Below, piece after piece: positions 36,139 to 43,944 of a stretch of DNA of 51,144 nt. How positions within the stretch are numbered: the first letter of the stretch is position 1; each line of letters begins with the position of its first letter. Under the pieces are notes generated by a model. That model worked only from the letters and a program-made list of their open reading frames with translations. It made no database searches and was not told the DNA's origin. Source of the DNA: Deltaproteobacteria bacterium. GTDB taxonomy: Bacteria > Myxococcota > UBA727 > VGSZ01. The translations under genes and the position numbers were made by a program. The DNA lies in NCBI GenBank assembly GCA_020850995.1, contig JADZDP010000124.1, positions 1 through 51,144 of the forward strand, written 5' to 3'.

Positions 36139-36152
36139 GCGCACGCGTGCGC
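36139..36152. promoter_or_regulatory. 14-bp perfect palindrome before the C45 gene
   Basis: GCGCACGCGTGCGC is a perfect palindrome 16 bp after the argB stop and 20 bp before the ATG at 36172. It could be an operator or an mRNA hairpin. In such GC-rich DNA short palindromes can also arise by chance. Confidence 0.3.
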
Positions 36153-36171
36153 AGGATGCTATGGCGCACCC

Positions 36172-37269
36172 ATGAGCCTGCGCGTCCTCGAGCTTCATGG
36201 CACCGATCCCCGTCGCTGGGGCGAACAACACGGCGAGTCCTTCAAGGACGACATCAAGGCCATCGCCGACATCCGCATGGCGCTCACGCTCGGGCGCACC
36301 GACCTTGGCACCAAAGACAAGGTGCTGGCCCTCGCGCGCCACCACCTGCCGGTGCTCGAGCGCTTCGATCGGGCGCTCTACGACGAGCTCTGCGGGATCG
36401 CGCGCGGCGCCGGCGTCTCACCCGAGGCCATCGTCGTCGCCAACCACTACACCGACCTGCGCGACCTCACCAAGCGCGACCTCGATCGCCTGGAGGGCAA
36501 GGACCACGGCGGCTGCACGGCCCTGTTTGTCGACGACGGCAAGCGCCGCATCCTCGGCCAGACCTGGGACATGCACGGCTCCGCCGAGCCCTATGCGCTC
36601 CTGATCCGCATCCCCGGCCTGCCCGACGGCACCGCGCCCACCTCGACCAACGCGGCCGGCGTGCCCAGGCTCGGCAGCGCCTTCGTCTTTTCCATCACCG
36701 GCTGCCTGGGCATGACCGGGATGACCTCGTGGGGCACGGCGCTCACCATCAACAACCTGAACTCGCTCGACGCCACCGTGGGCGTGGTGTGGCCCGCCAT
36801 GGTGCGAAAGCTGCTGCGCCAACCGAGCGCGCGCGCCATGCGGCAGCTCGTCGATGCCGCGCCCATCGGCTCGGGCCGCCACTACATCCTCGCCGACGCG
36901 CAGGACCTGTTCGGCATCGAGACCTCGGGCACCAAGAAGAAGCTCGTGCGCGAAGGCGGCCGCGCGCCCTACTTCCACACCAACCACTGCGTCGATGGCG
37001 AGATGAGCGGCACCTGCCGCATCCTGCCGGGCAGCACCACCCTGCAGCGCTACGCCACCATGGAGGCGCTGATCGCGCAGGGCGCGCCCGCCACGCGCGA
37101 CGCCGTGTTCGACGCGCTCCACGTGGTGGGCCTCAAGCAGAACCCCACCAACCCGCACGACGTCGCCACCTGCGGCGCCCTGGTGATGGATCTGTTCGCC
37201 CGCGACGCCAAGGCCTGCGTGGGGCTGCCCGGGCCCGAGGCTGACGCGCTGGTGGTGGAGGCGCGCTGA
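36172..37269 (+). CDS. C45-family N-acyltransferase/peptidase-like Ntn hydrolase
   Basis: 365 aa, resembling the acyl-CoA:6-aminopenicillanic-acid acyltransferase (isopenicillin N acyltransferase, peptidase C45) family. The nucleophile would be C115 in HGGCTALFV, preceded by Gly, the site where C45 precursors cleave themselves. LGQTWDM follows with the conserved Asp, and later AFVFSITGCLGMTGM then SWGTALTINNLN and FHTNHC (conserved Asn/His region) fit the family. The N-terminal part has ELCGIARGAGVSPEAIVVAN, also typical. There is no signal peptide. Substrates may be N-acyl amino acids or peptides; no beta-lactam genes are nearby. Transcribed like argCB, 49 bp downstream. Confidence 0.88.
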   Translation: MSLRVLELHGTDPRRWGEQHGESFKDDIKAIADIRMALTLGRTDLGTKDKVLALARHHLPVLERFDRALYDELCGIARGAGVSPEAIVVANHYTDLRDLTKRDLDRLEGKDHGGCTALFVDDGKRRILGQTWDMHGSAEPYALLIRIPGLPDGTAPTSTNAAGVPRLGSAFVFSITGCLGMTGMTSWGTALTINNLNSLDATVGVVWPAMVRKLLRQPSARAMRQLVDAAPIGSGRHYILADAQDLFGIETSGTKKKLVREGGRAPYFHTNHCVDGEMSGTCRILPGSTTLQRYATMEALIAQGAPATRDAVFDALHVVGLKQNPTNPHDVATCGALVMDLFARDAKACVGLPGPEADALVVEAR

Positions 37270-37305
37270 GCGAGCTCCAGCAAAATGTTGAAATCCGCCA
37301 AGGGC

Positions 37306-37334
37306 TTGCACGCGGCCCCTCTCCCGTGTAGGTG
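37306..37334 (+). promoter_or_regulatory. Candidate promoter of the 5'-nucleotidase gene
   Basis: TTGCAC (37306-37311), 17-bp spacer, TAGGTG (37329-37334), 36 bp before the ATG at 37371. The 101-bp gap after the C45 gene and a GGAAG ribosome binding site (37362-37366) fit an independent transcription unit. Motif reading only. Confidence 0.4.
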
Positions 37335-37370
37335 TGGGGCGCACTTTCACATACCAGCACCGGAAGCCCC

Positions 37371-40055
37371 ATGCTTCGCCTCGCCCTCTCGGCCGCTGCC
37401 GCGGCCCTGCTCGCTTCTTTCTCTTTGTCGTCGTGTAGCTGCGGTGGCCCCGCCGAGGGCGAGGGCGAAGGTGAGGGCGAGGGCGAAGGCGAGGGGGAAG
37501 AGGGCGAAGGCGAGGGGGAAGAGGGCGAAGGTGAAGGCGAGGGCGAAGGTGAAGGCGAGGGCGAAGGCGAGGGCGAGGGCGCCATCGTTACGCTGCAGCT
37601 GCTGACCATCTCCGACTGGCACGGCCAGATCGATCCCCTGGTGGTGCGCAACCCCACCACCAGCGCCAACGAGCAGATCGGCGGTGCCGCCGCCCTCGGC
37701 GCCTACTTCGACGCTCACCGCGCGCAGAACCCGAACACCTTGGTGCTCGCGGCCGGCGACAGCTTCGGCGGCTCTCCCCCCATCGCGTCTTTCTTCGACG
37801 AGGAGCCCGCGGTGCTCGCTCTCAACCTCATGGGCCTCGACGAGGACACCTTCGGCAACCACAACTTCGATCGCGGGCTCACGCACCTGCAGGAGATGAT
37901 CGACCTGGCCGAGTACAGCTACGTGTCATCGAACCTCGAGCAGCTCACGGGCAACCTCAGCGGCGTCGCGTCGCCCTTTGACCTCGTCACCCTGAGCGGC
38001 GTCACCGTGGGCATCGTGGGCATCACCAACGACGACGCGCCCACGCTGGTGTTCCCGGGCCGCATGGGCGCCATCACGGTGGCGGCGTCGGCCACGGCGG
38101 CCAACAGCGCGCGCGCCGCTGCGATCGCCGCGGGCGCCGACGTGGTGGTGGCCTTGGTGCACATGGGCGCCACCGGCCGCGACGGCGCCGGCGAGCCCAC
38201 GGGGCCGCTCTTGGACTTCGCGGCCGCTGTGACCGACTTCGACCTCATCGTGGGCGACCACACCGACTACGAGGTCAACGAGGTGGTCAACGGCGCCATC
38301 GTGCTCGAGAACAAGAGCAAGGGACGCACCTATGGGCGCATCCAGCTTGACGTGCGCGTGGCCACCGGCGAGGTGGTCGGCACCAACGCCGAGATCCTCA
38401 CGCCGCTCGTGGCCGACGTGACGCCGCGCGCAGACATCGTGACGGCCATGCAGCCCTTCCGCGACCAGCTCGCGGCCGAGCTCGATCGCAAGATCGGCGA
38501 CACCACCGCGCTCTTCGATCGCGGCAACAACGTCGAGCGCTTGGCCGAGATGCCCATCGGCAACCTGGTGACCGACGCCTATCGCTTGCGCTGCCCCACC
38601 ACGGGCACGCCCTCGCAGATCGGCTTCAGCAACGGCGGCGGCCTGCGCGACAAGCTGCCCTCGGCCTATGTGCCGGCCAACGGCGCCCTCGATCGCGCGC
38701 TGCCCGACGCGGAGCTGGTGGTGGGCGACGCCTACTCGGTCTTGCCCTTCGGCAACTTCGTGGTCACGCGCACGGTCACCGGCGCGCAGCTCAAGAGCAT
38801 CCTCGAGCACGGCGTCTCGCAATTGCCCAACGCCGACGGTCGCTTCCCGCAGGTCTCCGGCATCGAGCTCGACGTCGACATCGCGCAGCCGGTGGGCTCG
38901 CGGGTCACCTCGCTGACGCTGAGCGACGGCACGCCCATCGTCGCCGGCAGCAGCTACACCTTCGCCACCACCGACTTCGTCAACCTGGGCGGCGACGGCT
39001 ACGCCATGCTCAATGACGGGCAGGGCACCACCTGCGCCCTCGGCGCCGAGGTGCTGGCCGCCCACATCGACGAGCTGCCGGGCGCGCTCACGCCGGCCAC
39101 CGAGGGGCGCATCAACCTCACGGACAGCGGCGAGGGCGAGGGCGAGGGCGAGGGTGAGGGCGAGGGCGAGGGCGAGGGCGAGGGCGACGCCGGCGGCTTC
39201 GCGGACCCGACGGCCGTGACGCTCGACTTCACCACGGCGCTCGACATCTCCCCCATCACCGACGTCGACTGCTACCGCTTCACCGTGCCCTCCGATGGCA
39301 CCCTCGACGTGAGCGTCGACGACGGCGCCGGCAGCTGCCCGGTCGACGCCGACCCCGAGGTGGATCTGCTGGCGTCCGATGAGACCCTGCTCGGCAACAA
39401 CGACGACCGCGACGACGACCTGTGCTCCGAGCTGAGCACGCCCGTGTTCAGCGGCGAGGTGCTCACGCTGTGCGTGCGCTCCACCGACGTGAGCGGCTAC
39501 CAGACCGAGTCCTTCGACCTCACCCTCGACGCCGACTTCACGGCGACGAGCCCAGGGCTCATCATCAGTGAAGTGGCGCATCGCTCGGCGTCGGTGAAGT
39601 ACGTGGAGATCTACAACGCCACCGCGGCAGCCATCGACCTCGCGGCCGCCTTCGCGCCCGCGCGCCTGAAGATCTACTTCAACGGCAACATCACAGCCGG
39701 CGCCACCATCAACCTGAGCGGCACGGTGCCGGCCGGGGCGACCTTCGTGCTCGCCAAGAACAGCGCCGCCTTCGCCGCCGCGTTCTCCGGCCACAGCGCG
39801 AACCAGCAGCACGCCAGCGTCGACTTCAACGGCAACGACGCCATCGAGCTCACGCTCAACGGCGCGACGGTCGACGTCTACGGCGACATCGGCGACGACG
39901 CCACGGCGCCGACTCCGGACCTCTCGTGGGCCTACCCGCTCGGCGTGGCCACGCGCGACTCCGGCATCAACAACGGGCGCGTGCTGTTCTTCCAAGACCA
40001 GTGGACGACGACGCCGAACGCCAGCGCCGGCGCCTACACACCCAACGCGCGCTGA
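37371..40055 (+). CDS. Modular 5'-nucleotidase lipoprotein with Glu-Gly linkers
   Basis: 894 aa surface lipoprotein. Signal peptide MLRLALSAAAAALLASFSLS, then SCSC (lipidated Cys 22 or 24). A Glu-Gly linker (about residues 29-70) leads to a calcineurin-like phosphoesterase domain (LLTISDWHGQ, LAAGDSFGG, FGNHNFDRG) and a 5'-nucleotidase C-terminal domain (GFSNGGGLRDKLPS, DAYSVLPFGNFVV). A second Glu-Gly linker (about 588-605) follows. Then come a pre-peptidase C-terminal (PPC)-like domain (DCYRFTVPSDGTLDVSVDDG) and a lamin-tail-like domain (GLIISEVAHRSASVKYVEIY). The metal ligands are present except that GNHE is GNHN. It should hydrolyse extracellular nucleotides or cyclic nucleotides for phosphate and nucleoside uptake. 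The 3' end overlaps the convergent BNR-like gene. Confidence 0.93.
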   Translation: MLRLALSAAAAALLASFSLSSCSCGGPAEGEGEGEGEGEGEGEEGEGEGEEGEGEGEGEGEGEGEGEGEGAIVTLQLLTISDWHGQIDPLVVRNPTTSANEQIGGAAALGAYFDAHRAQNPNTLVLAAGDSFGGSPPIASFFDEEPAVLALNLMGLDEDTFGNHNFDRGLTHLQEMIDLAEYSYVSSNLEQLTGNLSGVASPFDLVTLSGVTVGIVGITNDDAPTLVFPGRMGAITVAASATAANSARAAAIAAGADVVVALVHMGATGRDGAGEPTGPLLDFAAAVTDFDLIVGDHTDYEVNEVVNGAIVLENKSKGRTYGRIQLDVRVATGEVVGTNAEILTPLVADVTPRADIVTAMQPFRDQLAAELDRKIGDTTALFDRGNNVERLAEMPIGNLVTDAYRLRCPTTGTPSQIGFSNGGGLRDKLPSAYVPANGALDRALPDAELVVGDAYSVLPFGNFVVTRTVTGAQLKSILEHGVSQLPNADGRFPQVSGIELDVDIAQPVGSRVTSLTLSDGTPIVAGSSYTFATTDFVNLGGDGYAMLNDGQGTTCALGAEVLAAHIDELPGALTPATEGRINLTDSGEGEGEGEGEGEGEGEGEGDAGGFADPTAVTLDFTTALDISPITDVDCYRFTVPSDGTLDVSVDDGAGSCPVDADPEVDLLASDETLLGNNDDRDDDLCSELSTPVFSGEVLTLCVRSTDVSGYQTESFDLTLDADFTATSPGLIISEVAHRSASVKYVEIYNATAAAIDLAAAFAPARLKIYFNGNITAGATINLSGTVPAGATFVLAKNSAAFAAAFSGHSANQQHASVDFNGNDAIELTLNGATVDVYGDIGDDATAPTPDLSWAYPLGVATRDSGINNGRVLFFQDQWTTTPNASAGAYTPNAR
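37455..37580 (+). repeat. GAGGGC hexanucleotide tract encoding Glu-Gly linker 1
   Basis: About 21 tandem copies of GAGGGC and variants (GAAGGC, GAAGGT, GAGGGG) inside the 5'-nucleotidase gene. Codons alternate Glu and Gly, broken by two EE steps. Because the unit is six bases, changes in copy number stay in frame and only alter linker length. Confidence 0.9.
39132..39185 (+). repeat. GAGGGC hexanucleotide tract encoding Glu-Gly linker 2
   Basis: Nine nearly perfect copies of GAGGGC (one GAGGGT) between the nucleotidase and PPC-like domains of the same gene. It is purer than the first tract, which suggests more recent expansion. Confidence 0.9.
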
Positions 40056-41271
40056 GCATCCAGCCGAGCACCCCGGGCAGCGATAGCGCGGTCCCGCTCG
40101 CGCACCCGCCACAGCTCGGCGCGGGCGGGGGCGCGTCGCTGCCGCCGGCGTCGGGCATGGCGCCGCCGTCGGTGGCGGTGGCATCGGCATCAGGCGCGCC
40201 GGCGTCGTCGCCGGCGTCGCTGACCGGGCCCGCGTCCTGGTAGCGCACGCACAGCTCGCGGCCGGGCGAGCCCTCGGCGCAGGTGCGCTCGCGGATGTCG
40301 AGGTCGCGCACCACGGGCGTCCAGCCCACGCCGTCGCTCGAGGTGGCGAAGTGCACGCCGCGCAGCGGACCCAAGGTAGCGCCGCAGCCCCACAAGGTGT
40401 CGTCAACGAGGAACAGGCAGCTGAGCATGGTCGCGCTGGCGGCGAAGTCGCCGCCACCCGAGGGTCGTGCCAAGAGCGCCGCGGTGTCGGCTACCGCGAA
40501 CAGCGCGCCGCCCTTGCGCACCGCGTGCGTGAGGGCGCGCGGCGCGGGGATCGCCTCGCGCAGCGCCAGCGCCGCGTCGAGCGAGAGCAGCCACGCCGTC
40601 TCGTCGTGCTCCACTGCGGCCACCAGCACCTCGTCGCCAGCGTCGTTGACCCACAGCGCGCGCACGCTGGCGTAGGGTGAGAGATCGAGCGGCCCCGTGC
40701 TCCACGAGTCGCCCTGGTCGATGGATGAGCGGAGCAGCGGCAGCTCGAGGTCGAGGTCGTCACCAGAGACCACCAGCACGCTGCCGTTCGGCGCCGCCAC
40801 CAGCTCCCACAGCGGGCTCGCCGTGCCCGACAGGCCGGTGGGCAAAAAGTTGAGCCCCTCGTCGTCGCTGGCGAAGACGGCGTTCGGGTAGCCCGGTCGC
40901 CCGGTGGCCAGGTACACCCTGCCGCCTGCCGTCACGGCGGCGGTGGCGTCGGTGGCGCCCGCCAAAGTGCGCGGCTGGTAGCTGCAGCCCTTGTCGTCGG
41001 TGCTCACGAGCCCGAGCGCGCCACCCACGAGGACGCGCTCGCCCACGCGCAGGTGGAACGAGGCCATCATGGCGGGCGCCTCGTCACAGACGCGGAAGAA
41101 GGTGGCGTCGTCCGCGAGCACGATGCCCCAGGTGGTGGAGCCGCCGACAAGCGCGCCGTCGTCGAAGAAAGGTGCGCGCGCGCCGAGCACGCCGGTGTGC
41201 GCGCCCGCTGCAGGCGCTGCCACTACGGAGGCTGCGAGCACCACTGCCACGCACGAGCTTTTGCCGCGCAC
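39967..41271 (-). CDS. Exported BNR/sialidase-like repeat protein
   Basis: About 434 aa. Signal peptide MRGKSSCVAVVLAASVVAAPAAGA from GTG 41271; an upstream ATG at 41295 in the same frame is possible. The body contains repeated beta-propeller-like strands with Asp-box-type sequences (STDDKGCSYQPRTL, ASDDEGLNFLPT, SSIDQGDSWSTGPL, ATSSDGVGWTP), as in BNR/sialidase or photosynthesis-stability-type propellers. A Pro/Ala/Asp-rich stretch (PVSDAGDDAGAPDADATATD) leads to SCGGCASG, a short hydrophobic stretch and a CRRRR cluster, which recalls myxobacterial C-terminal sorting signals (MYXO-CTERM). The last 89 bp overlap the 3' end of the nucleotidase gene on the other strand. Catalytic sialidase residues are not evident, so binding rather than hydrolysis is likely. 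Confidence 0.75.
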   Translation of the reverse strand: MRGKSSCVAVVLAASVVAAPAAGAHTGVLGARAPFFDDGALVGGSTTWGIVLADDATFFRVCDEAPAMMASFHLRVGERVLVGGALGLVSTDDKGCSYQPRTLAGATDATAAVTAGGRVYLATGRPGYPNAVFASDDEGLNFLPTGLSGTASPLWELVAAPNGSVLVVSGDDLDLELPLLRSSIDQGDSWSTGPLDLSPYASVRALWVNDAGDEVLVAAVEHDETAWLLSLDAALALREAIPAPRALTHAVRKGGALFAVADTAALLARPSGGGDFAASATMLSCLFLVDDTLWGCGATLGPLRGVHFATSSDGVGWTPVVRDLDIRERTCAEGSPGRELCVRYQDAGPVSDAGDDAGAPDADATATDGGAMPDAGGSDAPPPAPSCGGCASGTALSLPGVLGWMLSARWVCRRRRWRSASSSTGLGRTARARC

Positions 41272-41293
41272 CTGGTGATGGTAGCGGGAAGCC

Positions 41294-42028
41294 ATGGCCG
41301 CTCGCTCCAAGATCTACCCCTCCGCCGAAGCCGCCCTCGCCGACCTAGAGGACGGCTCGCGCTTGATGTTCGGCGGCTTCGGCTTGTCGGGCAACGCCGA
41401 GGGCTGCATCGCCGCCGTGGCCAAGAGCGGTAAGCACAAGCTCACCATCATCTCGAACAACTGCGGCAACCAGCGCCAGGGCCTGGCCATCCTCTTGCAG
41501 CAGCGCCAGGTGCAGAAGTTCATCGGCTCCTTCGTGGGCGGCAACCCCGACCTCGAGGAGCTGATGCTCAAGGGCGAGATCGAGGTAGAGCTCTCGCCCC
41601 AAGGCACCTTCGCCGAGCGCATCCGCGCGGGCGGCGCGGGCATCGGCGGCTTCTACACCCCCACGGCGGTGGGCACCCTCATTGCCGAGGGCAAAGACGA
41701 GCGCACCTTCACGGTGCCGGGCCCCGACGGCGTGCCGGTGGCGCGGCGCATGATCCTCGAGACCGGGCTCACGGCCGACTTCGCCTGCATCCGCGCCAAG
41801 ACGGCCGACACCTTCGGCAACCTGCGCTTCTATCGCACCAGCAAGAACTTCTCGCCGTTGATGGCCATGGCGGCGCGCACCACCATCGTCGAGGCGGAGG
41901 AGATCGTGGACCAGGGCGCCATCGATCCCGACGACGTGCACCTGCCGGGCCTGTTCGTCACGCGCATCTTCCAGGGGAGCGCGTTCAAGAACGTCATCGA
42001 GCAGCGCACGGTGCGCAAGCGCGCGTAG
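41294..42028 (+). CDS. scoA: 3-oxoacid CoA-transferase subunit A
   Basis: 244 aa, full-length family I CoA-transferase alpha subunit: LMFGGFGLSG near the N-terminus, LTIISNNCGNQ, IGSFVGGNPDLEELMLKGEI, ELSPQGTFAERIRAGGAGIG, GGFYTPTAVGTLIAEGK and a C-terminal GAIDPDDVHLPGLFVTRIFQ. It transfers CoA between succinyl-CoA and 3-oxoacids such as acetoacetate. The catalytic Glu lies on subunit B, yet no subunit B gene follows; the next gene is on the opposite strand. ATG 41294 is within CCATGG, which also contains a possible divergent ATG (41295) of the BNR-like gene, so the two starts overlap. Confidence 0.93.
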   Translation: MAARSKIYPSAEAALADLEDGSRLMFGGFGLSGNAEGCIAAVAKSGKHKLTIISNNCGNQRQGLAILLQQRQVQKFIGSFVGGNPDLEELMLKGEIEVELSPQGTFAERIRAGGAGIGGFYTPTAVGTLIAEGKDERTFTVPGPDGVPVARRMILETGLTADFACIRAKTADTFGNLRFYRTSKNFSPLMAMAARTTIVEAEEIVDQGAIDPDDVHLPGLFVTRIFQGSAFKNVIEQRTVRKRA

Positions 42029-42036
42029 GCAGCGGA

Positions 42037-42402
42037 TCACCCGCAGTCGGTGTTGCGGGTCGGCAGCGGATCGGCTCCGTTCTCGCAGTTGTTCTGATCG
42101 CAGGCCGCCGCGCTCAGGTCACCGGCGCAGTCGACGTCGATGATGCCGCAGCCGCAGTCGCACATGTGGTCGATGTCTTTGTAGTACTTCCCCGGGCAAA
42201 TCCACCCGTCGGGGGCCGGCATGCACACGTCGCCGGCGAAGGTGTCGTCCTTGTCTTCCGACACGCAGGCGAGCGAGTCGTCGCTCCCGCAGTCGCCCGA
42301 GTCGGTGCACTTGTCGCCGAGTTGGCCGGCGACCGTCTGGAGCGGACACGCGCCGACGGGGACGGTGAGGAAGATAGCGAGGAGCCAGTACCGGGCGCGC
42401 AT
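42037..42402 (-). CDS. Small Cys-rich lipoprotein
   Basis: 121 aa, family not recognised. Signal peptide MRARYWLLAIFLTVPVGAC with a lipobox (VGAC, Cys 19). The mature part is rich in Asp and Cys (DKCTDSGDCGSDDSLACVS, GKYYKDIDHMCDCGCGIIDV, NNCENGADPLPTRNTDCG), about ten Cys after the lipid-anchor Cys, suggesting several disulphides. Small Cys-rich lipoproteins of this style are common in myxobacteria. ATG overlaps the upstream TGA (TGATG), so it is coupled to the DUF4215-repeat protein. Role unknown, probably at the cell surface. Confidence 0.75.
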   Translation of the reverse strand: MRARYWLLAIFLTVPVGACPLQTVAGQLGDKCTDSGDCGSDDSLACVSEDKDDTFAGDVCMPAPDGWICPGKYYKDIDHMCDCGCGIIDVDCAGDLSAAACDQNNCENGADPLPTRNTDCG

Positions 42403-43859
42403 CACTCCACCTCCTCGTCGCCGCCACCGCTGGCCACCGCGACGATGCCGCCCACGACGGTGACGATGAGCCCCACCCCTGCGCCGATGGCACCGCCGAG
42501 CACCATCCAACGGCCTTGGCCGTCCCACTTCTCCGCCGCGATGTCGATCCCCCGCTTCATGTCCTTCGCCTCAGCAGCCACGTCGGCGCGCTCCTCGTCG
42601 TCGTCGGCGCCGGTGTAGTCGTTGCGCAGCGCGTCCAAGGCCGGGCAGCCGCTGGCCGACACCGGGCTTGCGCCACACGCCGCCCGGTGCTCGAAGAAGG
42701 GCAGCACGCCAACCACGGCGACGGTGGCACCGCCCGCCAGCATGGCCGCGCCCACGCCGGCCGTGACCCAGCCGCCCACGCCGCCGCCGCCCTCCTCCAC
42801 CACCTCGGGCACCTCGGCGGCGGGCTTGCGCTCGTCGGACAAGGGCTCGATGCGCTTGTCCTGGTCGCTGGCCTCGGGCTCGGCCGCACGCTCCGCATCT
42901 CCCTCGGGGGTAGGCGCGGGCGTGTCGCTGCTGTCGGCGGGCGCGCTCTCGTCGGGCTCCTCGAAGGCGATAGGCGCTGGCGCCGAGCTTGGCGGCGGGC
43001 TCGACGAGGGAGCGCTCTCGGGCTTGGGGGCGTCGCCCTCCTTGGCGCAGGCCCCCTCGAGCGATGCCGACGCGATCTTGGCCTCGCCGCTCGAGGTTTC
43101 AACCTTGGTGAATTCGGATCCTTTGGACTTGATGGTGACGGTGGAGCCGAAGTCGAGCGTCTTCCACTCGCCCTTCACGAACACCTTGACCGGCTTGATG
43201 AGCGTGCACAGCTCGCCATCGCCAGGGACCGGCGTCGGCGCGGGCGTCGGCGTCGGCGCGGGCGTCGGCGCTGGTTTCGGCGGGGGCGGGGGCGGCGGGG
43301 GCGGCGGCGCCACCACCACGGGCGGGGGCGGCGGCGGCGCCGGCAGCGGCACGGCCACGGGCACCGGTGTGGTTACGGGCAAGGGCGTGGGCCCGGCGGT
43401 GTAGCCGCCGCCGCCGCAGGTGCGCGAGCACTTGTCGCCGTCGGCGGTGTTGCCGTCGTCGCAGGCCTCGGATCCCTCCACCAGGCCGTTGCCGCACTCC
43501 GACGGCGGCGCGGCGCCGCACGCTTGCCCGTTGCCGCTCGAGCCGATCATCTTCTCGAGCGCGGTGATGGAGCGCTCGACGGCGCGCACGCGCGGGTGGC
43601 GCGGCGTCTTGGCGATGAAGCTCTTGTAGAAGGCCACGGCGCGCGGGCGATCGTTGGCGCGCTCGGCCGCCTCGCCGGCCGACGCGAGCGCGTCACCACC
43701 GGGCTCTTGGTCGTCGAGCTTGGAGTACAAGAACGCGGCGTCGCACCAGCGCTCCTTGTTGAGCGCGCGCTCGGCGGCGGCGCGCAGCGATCGCGCGTTC
43801 TGCGCCAGCACGGGCTGCGCCGCGACGACGAAAGTCAAGATCAAGCAGGCAGATCGCAT
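42402..43859 (-). CDS. Exported protein with myxococcal Cys-rich repeat and SH3-like domain
   Basis: 485 aa with signal peptide MRSACLILTFVVAAQPVLA. Residues about 25-100 are helical TPR-like (AAAERALNKERWCDAAFLYS, NDRPRAVAFYKSFIAKTPRH). A single myxococcus cysteine-rich repeat (DUF4215 type) follows: ECGNGLVEGSEACDDGN, then GDKCSRTC. A long Pro-rich stretch (about 150-215) precedes a small beta domain (KVFVKGEWKTLDFGSTVTIK) that looks SH3-like. After an acidic Pro/Ser linker come two transmembrane helices near the C-terminus (VTAGVGAAMLAGGATVAVVG and GAIGAGVGLIVTVVGGIVAV). ATG 43859 has GAGGG 4-5 bases upstream and opens the signal peptide. Coupled to the small Cys-rich lipoprotein. Function unknown. 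Confidence 0.83.
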   Translation of the reverse strand: MRSACLILTFVVAAQPVLAQNARSLRAAAERALNKERWCDAAFLYSKLDDQEPGGDALASAGEAAERANDRPRAVAFYKSFIAKTPRHPRVRAVERSITALEKMIGSSGNGQACGAAPPSECGNGLVEGSEACDDGNTADGDKCSRTCGGGGYTAGPTPLPVTTPVPVAVPLPAPPPPPPVVVAPPPPPPPPPPKPAPTPAPTPTPAPTPVPGDGELCTLIKPVKVFVKGEWKTLDFGSTVTIKSKGSEFTKVETSSGEAKIASASLEGACAKEGDAPKPESAPSSSPPPSSAPAPIAFEEPDESAPADSSDTPAPTPEGDAERAAEPEASDQDKRIEPLSDERKPAAEVPEVVEEGGGGVGGWVTAGVGAAMLAGGATVAVVGVLPFFEHRAACGASPVSASGCPALDALRNDYTGADDDEERADVAAEAKDMKRGIDIAAEKWDGQGRWMVLGGAIGAGVGLIVTVVGGIVAVASGGGDEEVE

Positions 43860-43944
43860 GAGACCCTCGAGGACGGCGCTGAGTATCACCCGATGCGGGG
43901 CTCCGCTGCGACATTTCTCACTACCGATCGGTGGCGCCCCACCC

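Noticed and set aside
37455..39185. CRISPR array
   Set aside because: The GAGGGC tracts are pure short tandem repeats inside a reading frame, with no spacers and no cas genes.
37926..40457. Long minus-strand open frame (843 codons) opposite the 5'-nucleotidase
   Set aside because: Low-complexity translation lacking motifs, opposite a clear multidomain lipoprotein gene.
36172..42028. Secondary-metabolite gene cluster
   Set aside because: The C45 enzyme and CoA-transferase subunit lie among unrelated genes; no polyketide or peptide synthetase, carrier protein or transporter is present.
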